DNA of 64,000 bases, taken from NCBI RefSeq assembly GCF_963668215.1, contig NZ_OY764190.1, positions 4,712,001 through 4,776,000 of the forward strand, read 5' to 3'. The DNA is from an uncultured Desulfosarcina sp. Lineage in GTDB: Bacteria; Desulfobacterota; Desulfobacteria; Desulfobacterales; Desulfosarcinaceae. Of the stretch, positions 32,456 to 40,494 are shown one piece after another. The position numbers were made by a program, and so were the translations under genes. The stretch's first letter is position 1, and each line of letters starts with the position of its first letter. The notes under the pieces are model-generated. The model was given only the letters and a program-made list of their open reading frames with translations, was not told where the DNA came from and searched no databases.

Positions 32456-34144
32456 CTATACCAGCAGCATTTCCGTTATGGGCGCCCCCGCCGGAACCAT
32501 GGGGTAGACGCACTCTTCCTTGGTTACCTCAAAGTCCATGATCACCGGGCCGGGCGTTTCCAGCCCCCGGCGCAGAACCGATTCCACTTCGTCCGGCCGG
32601 GTGGCCCGCAATCCCACGGCGCCAAAGGCATCGGCCAGTTTGACGAAATCGGGCGCATGATCCATGCAGGTGCAGGCGTAGCGCTTGTCGTAAAACAGTT
32701 CCTGCCATTGGCGAACCATGCCCAGGTAGCAATTGTTCAGGATCACCACCTTGACCGGCAGCCCGTACTGCACGGCCGTGGCCATTTCCTGGATGTTCAT
32801 CTGGATGCTGCCGTCTCCGGCCACATCCACCACCAGGGCGTCGGGGAAGGCTACCTGGGCACCGATGGCCGCAGGCAGACCGAAGCCCATGGTCCCCAGA
32901 CCGCCGGAAGTGACGAAATGTCCCGGTTTGTCGAAGTGGTAGTACTGGGCCGCCCACATCTGGTTCTGCCCGACCTCGGTGGTGATAATGGCCTGCCCTT
33001 TGGTCAGTTCATAGAGTTTCTCGATCACATACTGGGGCTTGATTTCCGCTTCGTCCTGCTCGTAGGCCAGTTTGTAGTTTTGCCGCCACTGCTCGATCTG
33101 ATCCAGCCAGGGGCCGCGATTGGCTGTAATGGCGTCCATATCCTCTTCGGCCAGAAATTCGTTGATGGTTTGCAGGCTGCTTTTGCAGTCGCCCACAACG
33201 GGAATGCTCACCGGAACGTTTTTGCGGATCGAGGTGGGATCGATGTCGATGTGCACAATTTCGGCCTGAGAGGCAAAACAGTCCGTCTTGCCGGTCACCC
33301 GATCGTCGAAACGCACGCCGATGCCGATGAGCAGATCGCATTCGGCCGTGCTCATGTTGGCCCGATAGGTGCCGTGCATGCCGATCATTCCCAGCGAGAG
33401 GGGATCGGAACCGGGAAAGGCGCCGAGGCCCATAAGGGACATGGTGACAGGGATCCGGGCCGTGCGGGCCAGGTGGGTCAATTCCTCGGCCCCCTTGGAA
33501 AGGATCACGCCACCACCGGCGAAGATCAGCGGGCGCTTTGCAGCCTTGATCAGATCGGCCACTTTGCGCAATTGCTTGGTGTTGGGTTTATAGGTCGGGT
33601 TGTAGGACTTGAGCTTGACTTTCTGCTTGGGTTTGAAGTTGGTCGTCGCCTGCTGCACATTCTTCGGGATGTCCACCAGCACCGGACCCGGCCGGCCGGA
33701 GCGGGCGATGTGGAAGGCCTCCTTGAGAATTCTGGGAAGTTCCTCCACGGAGGGCACCAGGTAGTTGTGCTTGGTGCAGGGCCGGGTGATGCCGACGATG
33801 TCCACCTCCTGAAAGGCATCGTTGCCGATCAGATGGGTGGGCACCTGGCCGCAGATGACCACCAGGGGGATGGAATCCATGTACGCGGTGGCCACTCCGG
33901 TGACGGCATTGGTGGCGCCTGGCCCGGAGGTGACGATGCAAACGCCGACCTTGCCGGTGACACGGGCGTAGCCGTCGGCTGCATGCACGGCCCCCTGCTC
34001 GTGACGCACCAGGTAGTGGCGGATATCGGTTCCCTCCAGGCTGTCGTGAATGTCGATGGTGGCACCGCCGGGAAAACCGAAAACGGAATCCACGCCCTCT
34101 TCTTTGAGGACTTCCATCAGAATCTGTGCTCCCTTGAGCTTCAT
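32456..34144 (-). CDS. ilvB: Acetolactate synthase, catalytic large subunit
   Basis: A 562-residue TPP enzyme making acetolactate from two pyruvates or acetohydroxybutyrate from pyruvate and 2-ketobutyrate. VFGFPGGATIDIHDSL and the catalytic Glu in VRHEQGAVHAADGYAR are near the N-terminus; the TPP-binding GDGSIQMNIQEM and the following ILNN are near residue 440-470. The length is standard for biosynthetic IlvB. It is the second gene of the operon, 71 bases after ilvD. Confidence 0.96.
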   Translation of the reverse strand: MKLKGAQILMEVLKEEGVDSVFGFPGGATIDIHDSLEGTDIRHYLVRHEQGAVHAADGYARVTGKVGVCIVTSGPGATNAVTGVATAYMDSIPLVVICGQVPTHLIGNDAFQEVDIVGITRPCTKHNYLVPSVEELPRILKEAFHIARSGRPGPVLVDIPKNVQQATTNFKPKQKVKLKSYNPTYKPNTKQLRKVADLIKAAKRPLIFAGGGVILSKGAEELTHLARTARIPVTMSLMGLGAFPGSDPLSLGMIGMHGTYRANMSTAECDLLIGIGVRFDDRVTGKTDCFASQAEIVHIDIDPTSIRKNVPVSIPVVGDCKSSLQTINEFLAEEDMDAITANRGPWLDQIEQWRQNYKLAYEQDEAEIKPQYVIEKLYELTKGQAIITTEVGQNQMWAAQYYHFDKPGHFVTSGGLGTMGFGLPAAIGAQVAFPDALVVDVAGDGSIQMNIQEMATAVQYGLPVKVVILNNCYLGMVRQWQELFYDKRYACTCMDHAPDFVKLADAFGAVGLRATRPDEVESVLRRGLETPGPVIMDFEVTKEECVYPMVPAGAPITEMLLV

Positions 34145-34215
34145 TGATTTCTTCCTTTTATAATAATTCTTCTGTATCGGAGCGCCGACCTCCGATTTCC
34201 GTCATCTTTCCCCCG

Positions 34216-35883
34216 TCATCGAACAATCGCCCCCTGACTGGCCGAAGAAACCTGACGGGCGTAGCGCGCCATGTATCCGGTGCGAATTTTGGGCTCCGGT
34301 GCCTGCCAGTCAGACCGGCGCCGTTCGATCTCGTCCTCGGGAACCATCAGGCGAATCGCCTTGCCGGGGATGTCGATGGCAATGCGATCGCCTTCCTTTA
34401 CCAGGGCAATGGTCCCGCCCTGGGCCGCTTCCGGCGAGACATGGCCGATGGCGGCCCCGCGGGAGCCTCCCGAAAAGCGACCGTCGGTGATCAGGGCGAC
34501 GTGGGCGTCCAGCCCCATGCCGGCGATGGCCGAGGTCGGGGTGAGCATTTCGCGCATGCCGGGGCCGCCCCTGGGCCCTTCGTAGCGAACGACGATAACA
34601 TCGCCCTTTACGATACGGCCCTCCATGATGGCCCGGGTCGCCTCTTCTTCCGAATCGAAAACCCGGGCCGGTCCTTCATGGCGCATCATCGACTCCAGAA
34701 CGGCGGACTGTTTGACCACGCAACCCTCGGGAGCCAGGTTGCCGTAGAGAACCGCCAGGCCCCCCTGACGATGGTAGGGGTTGTCCAGAGGGCGGATCAC
34801 CTCCGGATCGAAGACGTCGACACCGGCGATATTTTCGGAAACGGTTTTGCCCGTGACCGTGAGGCAGTCGTCATGGATCATTCCTCCGGCGGCCAGGGTT
34901 TTGAGAACGGCGCCGATGCCGCCGGCCCGGTCCAGGTCCTGGATGTGATGGGTGCCGCCGGGGCTGAGCGAGCAGATGTGGGGCGTTTTTTCACTGATGG
35001 TGTTGATCCGGTTCAAATCCAGTTCCACCCCGGCTTCGGCGGCGATGGCCGGCAGGTGCAGCACCGTGTTCGTCGAACACCCCAGGGCCATGTCTACGGT
35101 CAGGGCGTTATGAAAGGCATTGGCGGTCATGATGCTTCGGGCGGTAATCCCGTTTTTCCATAAATCGAGAATCCGAATCCCGGCCTGCTTGGCCAGGCGC
35201 ACCCGGGCCGAGTAGACGGCGGGGATGGTCCCGTTGCCCGGCAGGCCCATGCCGATCACCTCGGTAAGGCAGTTCATGGAGTTGGCCGTGAACATTCCGG
35301 CGCACGAGCCGCAGGTGGGGCAGGCGGCGTCTTCGATGGCCGTCAGGCTCCCGGCTTCCATTTTACCGGCTTTTACGGCCCCGACCGCCTCGAATACGGT
35401 AATCAGGTCGATTTTGCGGCCGGGAACTTCCGGATGTTCTCCGGCCAGCATGGGCCCCCCGCTGACGAAAATCGTGGGCAGGTCCAGACGGGCGGCTGCC
35501 ATGAGCATGCCGGGGACGATTTTATCGCAGTTGGGAATCATCACCAGGGCGTCCAGGGCGTGGCCCGTAGCCATCACTTCGACGGAGTCGGCAATGAGTT
35601 CGCGGCTGGCCAGAGAGTACTTCATGCCCATATGGTTCATGGCGATGCCGTCGCATACACCAATGGTTCCGAATTCCACCGGCGTACCGCCGGCCATATA
35701 GATGCCGGCCTTCACCGCCTGTGCCAAAGTATCGAGATGAACGTGGCCGGGAATGGCGGTATTGACGGCATTGGCAATGCCGACCAGGGGGCGTCCGATT
35801 TCTTCGTCCGTGTATCCGATCGCTTTGAAAAGGGCTCTGTGTGGTGCCCGTTCGATTCCTTTTTTGGCTGCGTCGCTTTTCAT
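34216..35883 (-). CDS. ilvD: Dihydroxy-acid dehydratase
   Basis: A 555-residue iron-sulfur enzyme that dehydrates the diols made by IlvC to 2-keto acids. Cluster cysteines are in PNCDKIVPGM and CPTCGSCAGMFTANSMN; other family blocks are GIANAVNTAIPGHVHLD, ALGCSTNTVLHLPAIA and ALITDGRFSGGSRGAAIGH. AAAGGAAA precedes ATG 35883, about 20 bases after the T run of the attenuator hairpin, so ilvD is the first gene behind that control point. Confidence 0.96.
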   Translation of the reverse strand: MKSDAAKKGIERAPHRALFKAIGYTDEEIGRPLVGIANAVNTAIPGHVHLDTLAQAVKAGIYMAGGTPVEFGTIGVCDGIAMNHMGMKYSLASRELIADSVEVMATGHALDALVMIPNCDKIVPGMLMAAARLDLPTIFVSGGPMLAGEHPEVPGRKIDLITVFEAVGAVKAGKMEAGSLTAIEDAACPTCGSCAGMFTANSMNCLTEVIGMGLPGNGTIPAVYSARVRLAKQAGIRILDLWKNGITARSIMTANAFHNALTVDMALGCSTNTVLHLPAIAAEAGVELDLNRINTISEKTPHICSLSPGGTHHIQDLDRAGGIGAVLKTLAAGGMIHDDCLTVTGKTVSENIAGVDVFDPEVIRPLDNPYHRQGGLAVLYGNLAPEGCVVKQSAVLESMMRHEGPARVFDSEEEATRAIMEGRIVKGDVIVVRYEGPRGGPGMREMLTPTSAIAGMGLDAHVALITDGRFSGGSRGAAIGHVSPEAAQGGTIALVKEGDRIAIDIPGKAIRLMVPEDEIERRRSDWQAPEPKIRTGYMARYARQVSSASQGAIVR

Positions 35884-35901
35884 TCCGGATATTTCCTTTC
35901 C

Positions 35902-35953
35902 AAAAAAACAAAAAAAAATCCGTTATCGCCTCTTTGGGGAGATAACGGATTTT
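35902..35953 (-). terminator. Attenuator terminator of the ilv operon
   Basis: A 13-bp perfect stem (AAAATCCGTTATC at 35915-35927 and GATAACGGATTTT at 35941-35953) with a 13-base loop. Read on the minus strand it is followed by a T-rich run broken by single G (35902-35918). It lies between the leader peptide and ilvD. The 5' arm (35938-35948, minus CCGTTATCTCC) can instead pair with GGCGATAATGG from the end of the leader frame (35981-35991) in 10 of 11 positions, one a G-U pair, which would prevent the terminator. Confidence 0.85.
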
Positions 35954-35975
35954 GTAATTTCCGGTGTTGGCTGGT

Positions 35976-36077
35976 TTAGGCCATTATCGCCCCCGTTTCC
36001 TCGTCGTGGATAAGGACACCCACTACGAGGATAAGAATAAGACCAATAATGCTAATCAGGGCGAAACGAATTTTCAT
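35976..36077 (-). CDS. Leader peptide of the ilv operon (33 residues, Ile/Leu/Val-rich)
   Basis: A 33-residue frame, MKIRFALISIIGLILILVVG then 13 more. Sixteen of its residues are Ile, Leu or Val, and 14 of the 17 at positions 7-23 are. The frame stops 23 bases before the attenuator hairpin. Ribosome stalling at these codons when charged Ile, Leu or Val tRNA is scarce would leave the antiterminator strand (codons 29-32) free. This is the arrangement of the enteric ilv leaders; sequence identity with them is not claimed. The ribosome site is weak (GGAAGG, 12 bases away). A small membrane peptide is the alternative reading, as the same composition is hydrophobic. Confidence 0.75.
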   Translation of the reverse strand: MKIRFALISIIGLILILVVGVLIHDEETGAIMA

Positions 36078-36216
36078 AGATTCTATAAACCTTCCAAATA
36101 TGGGCTCACCCCTAACAGCACGCTTCAGGCAAGTCAAGCTTTTTCTTGCCTTTGGGGCGATGCACGTCTAAACTGGGCCAACCGCTATAAACCTGCGAAC
36201 CGGAGAGACTCCCGAT

Positions 36217-36783
36217 ATGGACCAGACATGGCAATCCTTGAAAGGCAAATTTCTCATCGCCATGCCCGGACTGGCCGACCCCAATTTTTACCAGAGCGTG
36301 ACCTGCCTGTCCGAGCACAACCAGAAAGGGGCCATGGGGATCGTAATCACGCGGACTCATCCGGAAGTCACCGGGAAAATGATTTTCGACGAACTGCAGA
36401 TCCCGACTGTTGCCGACGCCCATCGTATTCCGGTTTACATTGGTGGGCCGGTCCATGCCAACGAGCTGTTTATCCTTCACGGCGAACCGTTTGGCTGGGA
36501 AGGCAGCATGCCGGTGACAGAAGAACTGGCGTTGAGCAATTCACGGGATATTCTCGAAGCCATCGCCATGGGCAAAGGACCTCGGTCTTTTATCATCGCT
36601 CTGGGATGCGCCGGTTGGGGGCCTGGTCAACTGGAGGGTGAAATTCGTGGCAATGCCTGGATTACGTGCCCTTATTCGGAGGAGATTGCCTTTCGGCTGG
36701 ATGTGGATCAGCGCTGGGAGGCGGCCATGCAAACGATCGGTATCGACCCGGCACTGCTTTCCGATACACCCGGCCATGCTTAG
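36217..36783 (+). CDS. YqgE/AlgH family protein
   Basis: A 188-residue protein of the UPF0301 (YqgE/AlgH) family: LKGKFLIAMPGLADPNFYQSVTCLSEHNQKGAMGIVITR, VYIGGPVHANELFILH, and GCAGWGPGQLEGEIRGNAW are its characteristic blocks. Function is not settled in any organism. It is a single gene divergent from the ilv leader, and the two share a 140-base promoter region (36078-36216). Confidence 0.93.
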   Translation: MDQTWQSLKGKFLIAMPGLADPNFYQSVTCLSEHNQKGAMGIVITRTHPEVTGKMIFDELQIPTVADAHRIPVYIGGPVHANELFILHGEPFGWEGSMPVTEELALSNSRDILEAIAMGKGPRSFIIALGCAGWGPGQLEGEIRGNAWITCPYSEEIAFRLDVDQRWEAAMQTIGIDPALLSDTPGHA

Positions 36784-36862
36784 ATGAACGATTCAGGAAG
36801 TCGTCGACAAATTGGCGGTGGCTGTAAAAAAATGGTTCGTGTGAAATTGTACCAGGATTTTT

Positions 36863-37015
36863 TTATTGGGCGTCATTCTTTTTTGGTTTTTGCTTCGGCT
36901 TTTTCTTCTTCAGGCAAACCTTGTCCTTCCTGACAAATGCGCAGAGTTTGGGATTGTAGTACTCCTTGCAATTCAGGGGGTTGTATAACGGACATTCAGG
37001 ATGTTTTTCTGACAT
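36863..37015 (-). CDS. Small Cys-containing protein, 50 residues
   Basis: A 50-residue frame starting at ATG 37015 (AAGGA 12 bases upstream). It has four Cys (ECPLYN, NCKEYY, LCAFVRKD, VCLKKK), spaced 8, 9 and 8 residues, and a Lys-rich tail (KKKKPKQKPKKN). It could bind a metal or an iron-sulfur cluster. Its start is 282 bases from the GTPase gene on the opposite strand. Not recognised; called on composition and start signal only. Confidence 0.55.
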   Translation of the reverse strand: MSEKHPECPLYNPLNCKEYYNPKLCAFVRKDKVCLKKKKPKQKPKKNDAQ

Positions 37016-37166
37016 GTGTCTGGTATTCCTTATGTGGATTTGGCGACGGCGATCCGCCCATCTCAACACGTACGAAGGCCCTATATAGCATTAACTCATA
37101 AGATTTACAAGCCTTTGTGTTCGTTTGAAGGGTTCCGGCCCCTGTCCGTCCCGGGTTTGGAAGGCT

Positions 37167-37195
37167 TTGACAATCGATTCGTTTAACGGTAAACA
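37167..37195 (+). promoter_or_regulatory. Sigma-70 promoter of the large GTPase gene
   Basis: TTGACA, 17 bases, TAAACA (37190-37195), with the GTPase ATG 103 bases beyond. It would give a leader of about 95 bases in which no structure was noted. Confidence 0.6.
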
Positions 37196-37297
37196 TTTGC
37201 CGTCGAGGTCCGGATGGAGCCCGCGGGCCGATTCCGGCCGTTTTACATGCAACTCCTCTTTTCCCTAAATCGTTACCGAACCTGAGAACTGATTCAT

Positions 37298-39541
37298 ATG
37301 CCTGCTTACGAAACCCTGAAGCACCAGCTCGCCGAAATCAGCAACGATACCGCTCGTCTTCTCGACGATGCCGAGGAGATTACCGAACGTGTCGATGAAG
37401 GGATCGCTCATTGGAGGTCCACTTGCCGGACCATATCGGAGCAGATATCGCAAGAGACCATGCGCGTGGCCGTGGTGGGCGCCATCAAGTCCGGGAAGAG
37501 TACCTTCGTCAACACCCTTTTTGGCGGTGACTACCTGAAACGCGGCGCCGGCGTGGTGACCTCCATCGTCACCCGGGTGAGAATCGGTCCCGAACTGCGG
37601 GCCATCCTCTACCTGAAAAGCTGGGACGAGGTGAACCGGGAGATCGATCAGGCATCGGTGCTCCTGCCCTCGAACAGTCAACCCGCAGAGACGCAACCCT
37701 TCGATATCCGAAGGGAAAAGGATCGTCAGAGGCTTACCGCGGCCCTGGATGATCTGGCTGCCGACCAGTTGATCTCCAACGACACCCGCAGCGCCGGAAG
37801 CGTGCTTCTGGAGTGCTGTCTGAACGGGTACGAGCGTGTCAGAGAACTGGTCGAAGCGGACCAGAGAACCGTCATTTTCGAAAACGGGCGTTTCCCTGAA
37901 CATCGCGATTTTGTCGGCGACGACGCCCTGGCCGTCTACCTCAAGGACGTTCAACTGGAAATCGATACGTCCGGGTTGGGCGAGGGGGTGGAGATTGCCG
38001 ACTGCCAGGGCAGCGATTCGCCCAATCCGCTGCATCTGGCCATGATTCAGGACTATCTGATGATGGCCCACCTGACCTTGTACGTGGTCAGCAGCCGGAC
38101 AGGCCTGCGCCAGGCGGATATCCGGTTTTTGTCCATGATTCGCAAAATGGGCATTATGGACACCGTCGCCTTTATCGTGAACTGCGATTTCAGCGAGCAC
38201 GAATCCCTAGAGGACTTGGTCGAAGGCGTTCGGAAGATCGAAGCCGATCTGAGCCTGCTGTGCCCTGAACCCGAGCTGTTCACCTTCTCAGCACTTTTTC
38301 GCCTCATGTCTCAGATGGAGGCCGATCTTTCACCCAGGGACCGGGACCGATACGCGCACTGGTGCCGCGAGGCGGAGATGGTCGCCTTCGCCGATCGGGA
38401 GCGAAGCCGCTTTGCGGAATTTCTGGAACAAAAGATCCGCCGGGAGAAAAGCCACCTGCTGCTGAAAAACCATCTGGAACGCCTGGAGATCGTCGCCGGC
38501 GGTATCGGCAGCTGGATTGCCTTCAACCGCGACCTGCTGGCCCGCGATGTCGATGGCGCCCGGGAACTGGCCGATCATGCCCACCGGCAGCAGGACCGCC
38601 TGGACCGGCTGAAGCAGACCGTGAAAAACGCCCTCGACGGTGCCTTGATCCAGGCCAAGCGGGATCTGAAAAGTGCCGTTGACGGGTTCTTCAAAGAGCA
38701 CGACGGCGGGGTGGTCGACGGCGTGGTGCAGTTTGTACGGGGCTATCGGGTGGAGATGGAGCGCTACGACGAAAACCTGAAAGCCGCGGGATTCGCCAAA
38801 ACCCTCTACAGGGTGTTCCAGGAATTCAAACAGGCGGTGGATGCCCACATGGCCGAAACCGTGAACCCCATGGTGATTCGCTTCATCCGGTCCCGGGAGA
38901 AGAGTCTGGCGGAATACCTGGACGAAATTGCCGAACCATACGGAGCCATGATCGATGAAGCCTTAAAGCCGGTTACCGCCGCCGTGACCGATGAAAAGAA
39001 TGACCGGCGGCTGACGCGTTCGGCTATCCGTATCGGTCCGGAACTGGACGCGATTCGTAAAATGGCCGGTCTTTCGCTGCCCCCGGCGGCGGCAACCATG
39101 CGCTACTCCGCCCAGATCAAAACCGAAGCGGTCATGCGTTTCGGTTTCTATAAGGTTGTCAACCTGGTGAAAAAGGCCCTGAAGAAAACCGGAGACAAGG
39201 CCCATGGGGAGCAGTTTCTGGCGCTGGCTTCGGGCATCAGGCGGATGAAACGGGAAACCGAGCGATCCATCCTTTTTCACATGAAGGACTACAGGGAGAA
39301 CATCAAGTATCAATACATGCTCAAACTGGCCGATGCCGCCGCATCCGCCCTTTACAGCCAGGTTCAGGAACGGTTCCGGCACCACGGGGCCGATCTTTCC
39401 CGGCTGGTGGATCTGATGGGCGAAGAGCGGCTGGACAAGGAAAAGGTGTCCGCTTCGCTGGCAAAGATGGGCGAGGCATCCCGCGCGCTGCAAGACAAGA
39501 TCACGAATCTGAGAAGCGATCTGGAGCAACTGAACGGCTAG
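37298..39541 (+). CDS. Large dynamin-family GTPase
   Basis: A 747-residue protein. The P-loop VVGAIKSGKSTF (61-70) and DCQG (235-238) at the G3 position mark a dynamin-like GTPase; NCD (295-297) lies where the base-recognition motif is expected but is shortened. From about residue 380 on it is almost wholly helical and charged, with short coiled-coil stretches (DRLDRLKQTVKNALDGALIQ); no membrane helix is clear. Bacterial dynamin-like proteins act on membranes during stress, cytokinesis or vesicle release. A parA-like gene follows 59 bases downstream, probably in the same transcript. This is a different gene from the membrane GTPase at 13113. Confidence 0.75.
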   Translation: MPAYETLKHQLAEISNDTARLLDDAEEITERVDEGIAHWRSTCRTISEQISQETMRVAVVGAIKSGKSTFVNTLFGGDYLKRGAGVVTSIVTRVRIGPELRAILYLKSWDEVNREIDQASVLLPSNSQPAETQPFDIRREKDRQRLTAALDDLAADQLISNDTRSAGSVLLECCLNGYERVRELVEADQRTVIFENGRFPEHRDFVGDDALAVYLKDVQLEIDTSGLGEGVEIADCQGSDSPNPLHLAMIQDYLMMAHLTLYVVSSRTGLRQADIRFLSMIRKMGIMDTVAFIVNCDFSEHESLEDLVEGVRKIEADLSLLCPEPELFTFSALFRLMSQMEADLSPRDRDRYAHWCREAEMVAFADRERSRFAEFLEQKIRREKSHLLLKNHLERLEIVAGGIGSWIAFNRDLLARDVDGARELADHAHRQQDRLDRLKQTVKNALDGALIQAKRDLKSAVDGFFKEHDGGVVDGVVQFVRGYRVEMERYDENLKAAGFAKTLYRVFQEFKQAVDAHMAETVNPMVIRFIRSREKSLAEYLDEIAEPYGAMIDEALKPVTAAVTDEKNDRRLTRSAIRIGPELDAIRKMAGLSLPPAAATMRYSAQIKTEAVMRFGFYKVVNLVKKALKKTGDKAHGEQFLALASGIRRMKRETERSILFHMKDYRENIKYQYMLKLADAAASALYSQVQERFRHHGADLSRLVDLMGEERLDKEKVSASLAKMGEASRALQDKITNLRSDLEQLNG

Positions 39542-39600
39542 CGTCCGTTTATTAATGGTCCGATAGAGAAAGGCGAAACATCTCGCGGAAGGGAGGCAGG

Positions 39601-40389
39601 ATGGCCAAGAAAAAAACCAGAACCATTGCGGTGGCGAACGAAAAGGGCGGTGTCGGTAAAACGGCTACGGTGGTCAACCTGGCGGCGGCCCTGACCCGCG
39701 CCCACCAGTCCGTGCTGGTGGTGGACATGGATCCCCAGGCCAATGCGACCAAGGGGCTGGGAATCGCGGCCGATGAGGAAAGACCCTCGGTTTACGACCT
39801 GATCATGGACAATGGCCGTAAGGCGGCGACAGAGGCGGTAATCCCCACCCGGTGGGAGGGGCTGCACCTGATTCCCTCCCACGTGGATCTTTCCGGCGCC
39901 GAAGTGGAGCTGGTGGAGGCCGAAGGCCGGGAAAACCGGCTGAAAGAGGCCCTGGGGCCGATTCTGAAGGACTACGACACAGTCCTTTTGGACACCCCCC
40001 CCAGCCTTTCTCTGCTCACCATCAATGTTTTTTCCTGCGCTTCGGAAGTCCTGGTTCCCTGCCAGACCCATCCATACGCCTTCGGCGCTCTGGAGGAGCT
40101 GTTCGATACCATCGAAGCGGTGAAGGAAGAGATCAACCCGAAACTGTTTGTCTCCGGCATCGTGCCGACGCTGGTGGATTTGCGCACGCGGGTGTCCAGG
40201 GAGGTCATGGAGCGGCTCAGAAGCGACGAACGTTACCGGCATCTGGTTTTCTCGACGGCCATCCGCAACAATACCACCATTGCCGAGAGTGCCGAGGTCG
40301 GCAAGCCGGTGGTCTTCTACCGTCAGAGCAGTTACGGGGCCATTGACTACAACGATCTGGCCGATGAGCTGTTAGCGCGTAGCTCATAG
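39601..40389 (+). CDS. ParA-family ATPase
   Basis: A 262-residue Walker-type ATPase. The deviant Walker A NEKGGVGKTATVVNLA at about 14-29, the switch DMDPQANATKGLG and the LLDTPPSLSLLTINVF block are typical of ParA/Soj proteins, which position DNA or protein cargo along the nucleoid with ATP. No parB or parS-like repeat is nearby, so it is unlikely to be the chromosome partition ParA. Its pairing with a dynamin-like GTPase suggests positioning of membrane or protein assemblies; this is inference. Confidence 0.85.
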   Translation: MAKKKTRTIAVANEKGGVGKTATVVNLAAALTRAHQSVLVVDMDPQANATKGLGIAADEERPSVYDLIMDNGRKAATEAVIPTRWEGLHLIPSHVDLSGAEVELVEAEGRENRLKEALGPILKDYDTVLLDTPPSLSLLTINVFSCASEVLVPCQTHPYAFGALEELFDTIEAVKEEINPKLFVSGIVPTLVDLRTRVSREVMERLRSDERYRHLVFSTAIRNNTTIAESAEVGKPVVFYRQSSYGAIDYNDLADELLARSS

Positions 40390-40446
40390 CTCATAGGGAA
40401 AATGGTATTTTATTCTTGTCCTGCCATGCAAGCCCTGGCACGTCGC

Positions 40447-40481
40447 TATCAGCTATCAGCTATCAGCTATCAGCTATCAGC
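40447..40481 (+). repeat. Five tandem copies of TATCAGC between parA and copA
   Basis: Five perfect 7-base units at 40447-40481, with TAGCTCATAGCTCATAG (40381-40397) before and its part-complement CTATGAGCTACT (40487-40498) after, so the 105-base gap can fold into a hairpin. The genes on both sides end here. Confidence 0.85.
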
Positions 40482-40494
40482 TACACGCTATGAG

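Noticed and set aside
31892..34147. A 751-codon frame on the plus strand, opposite ilvB and ilvH
   Set aside because: It lies wholly antisense to clearly recognised genes, its product has a His/Gly/Asp-rich composition typical of the third-position shadow of GC-rich genes, and there is no ribosome site.
36109..36137. A sigma-70 promoter for the ilv leader (TTGACT, 17 bases, TAGGGG)
   Set aside because: The -35 is good, but the -10 matches only two of six bases; the real promoter was not located.
40447..40481. Tandem TATCAGC units as a CRISPR array or partition site
   Set aside because: The units are 7 bases without spacers, and there are no cas genes or ParB-like gene nearby.
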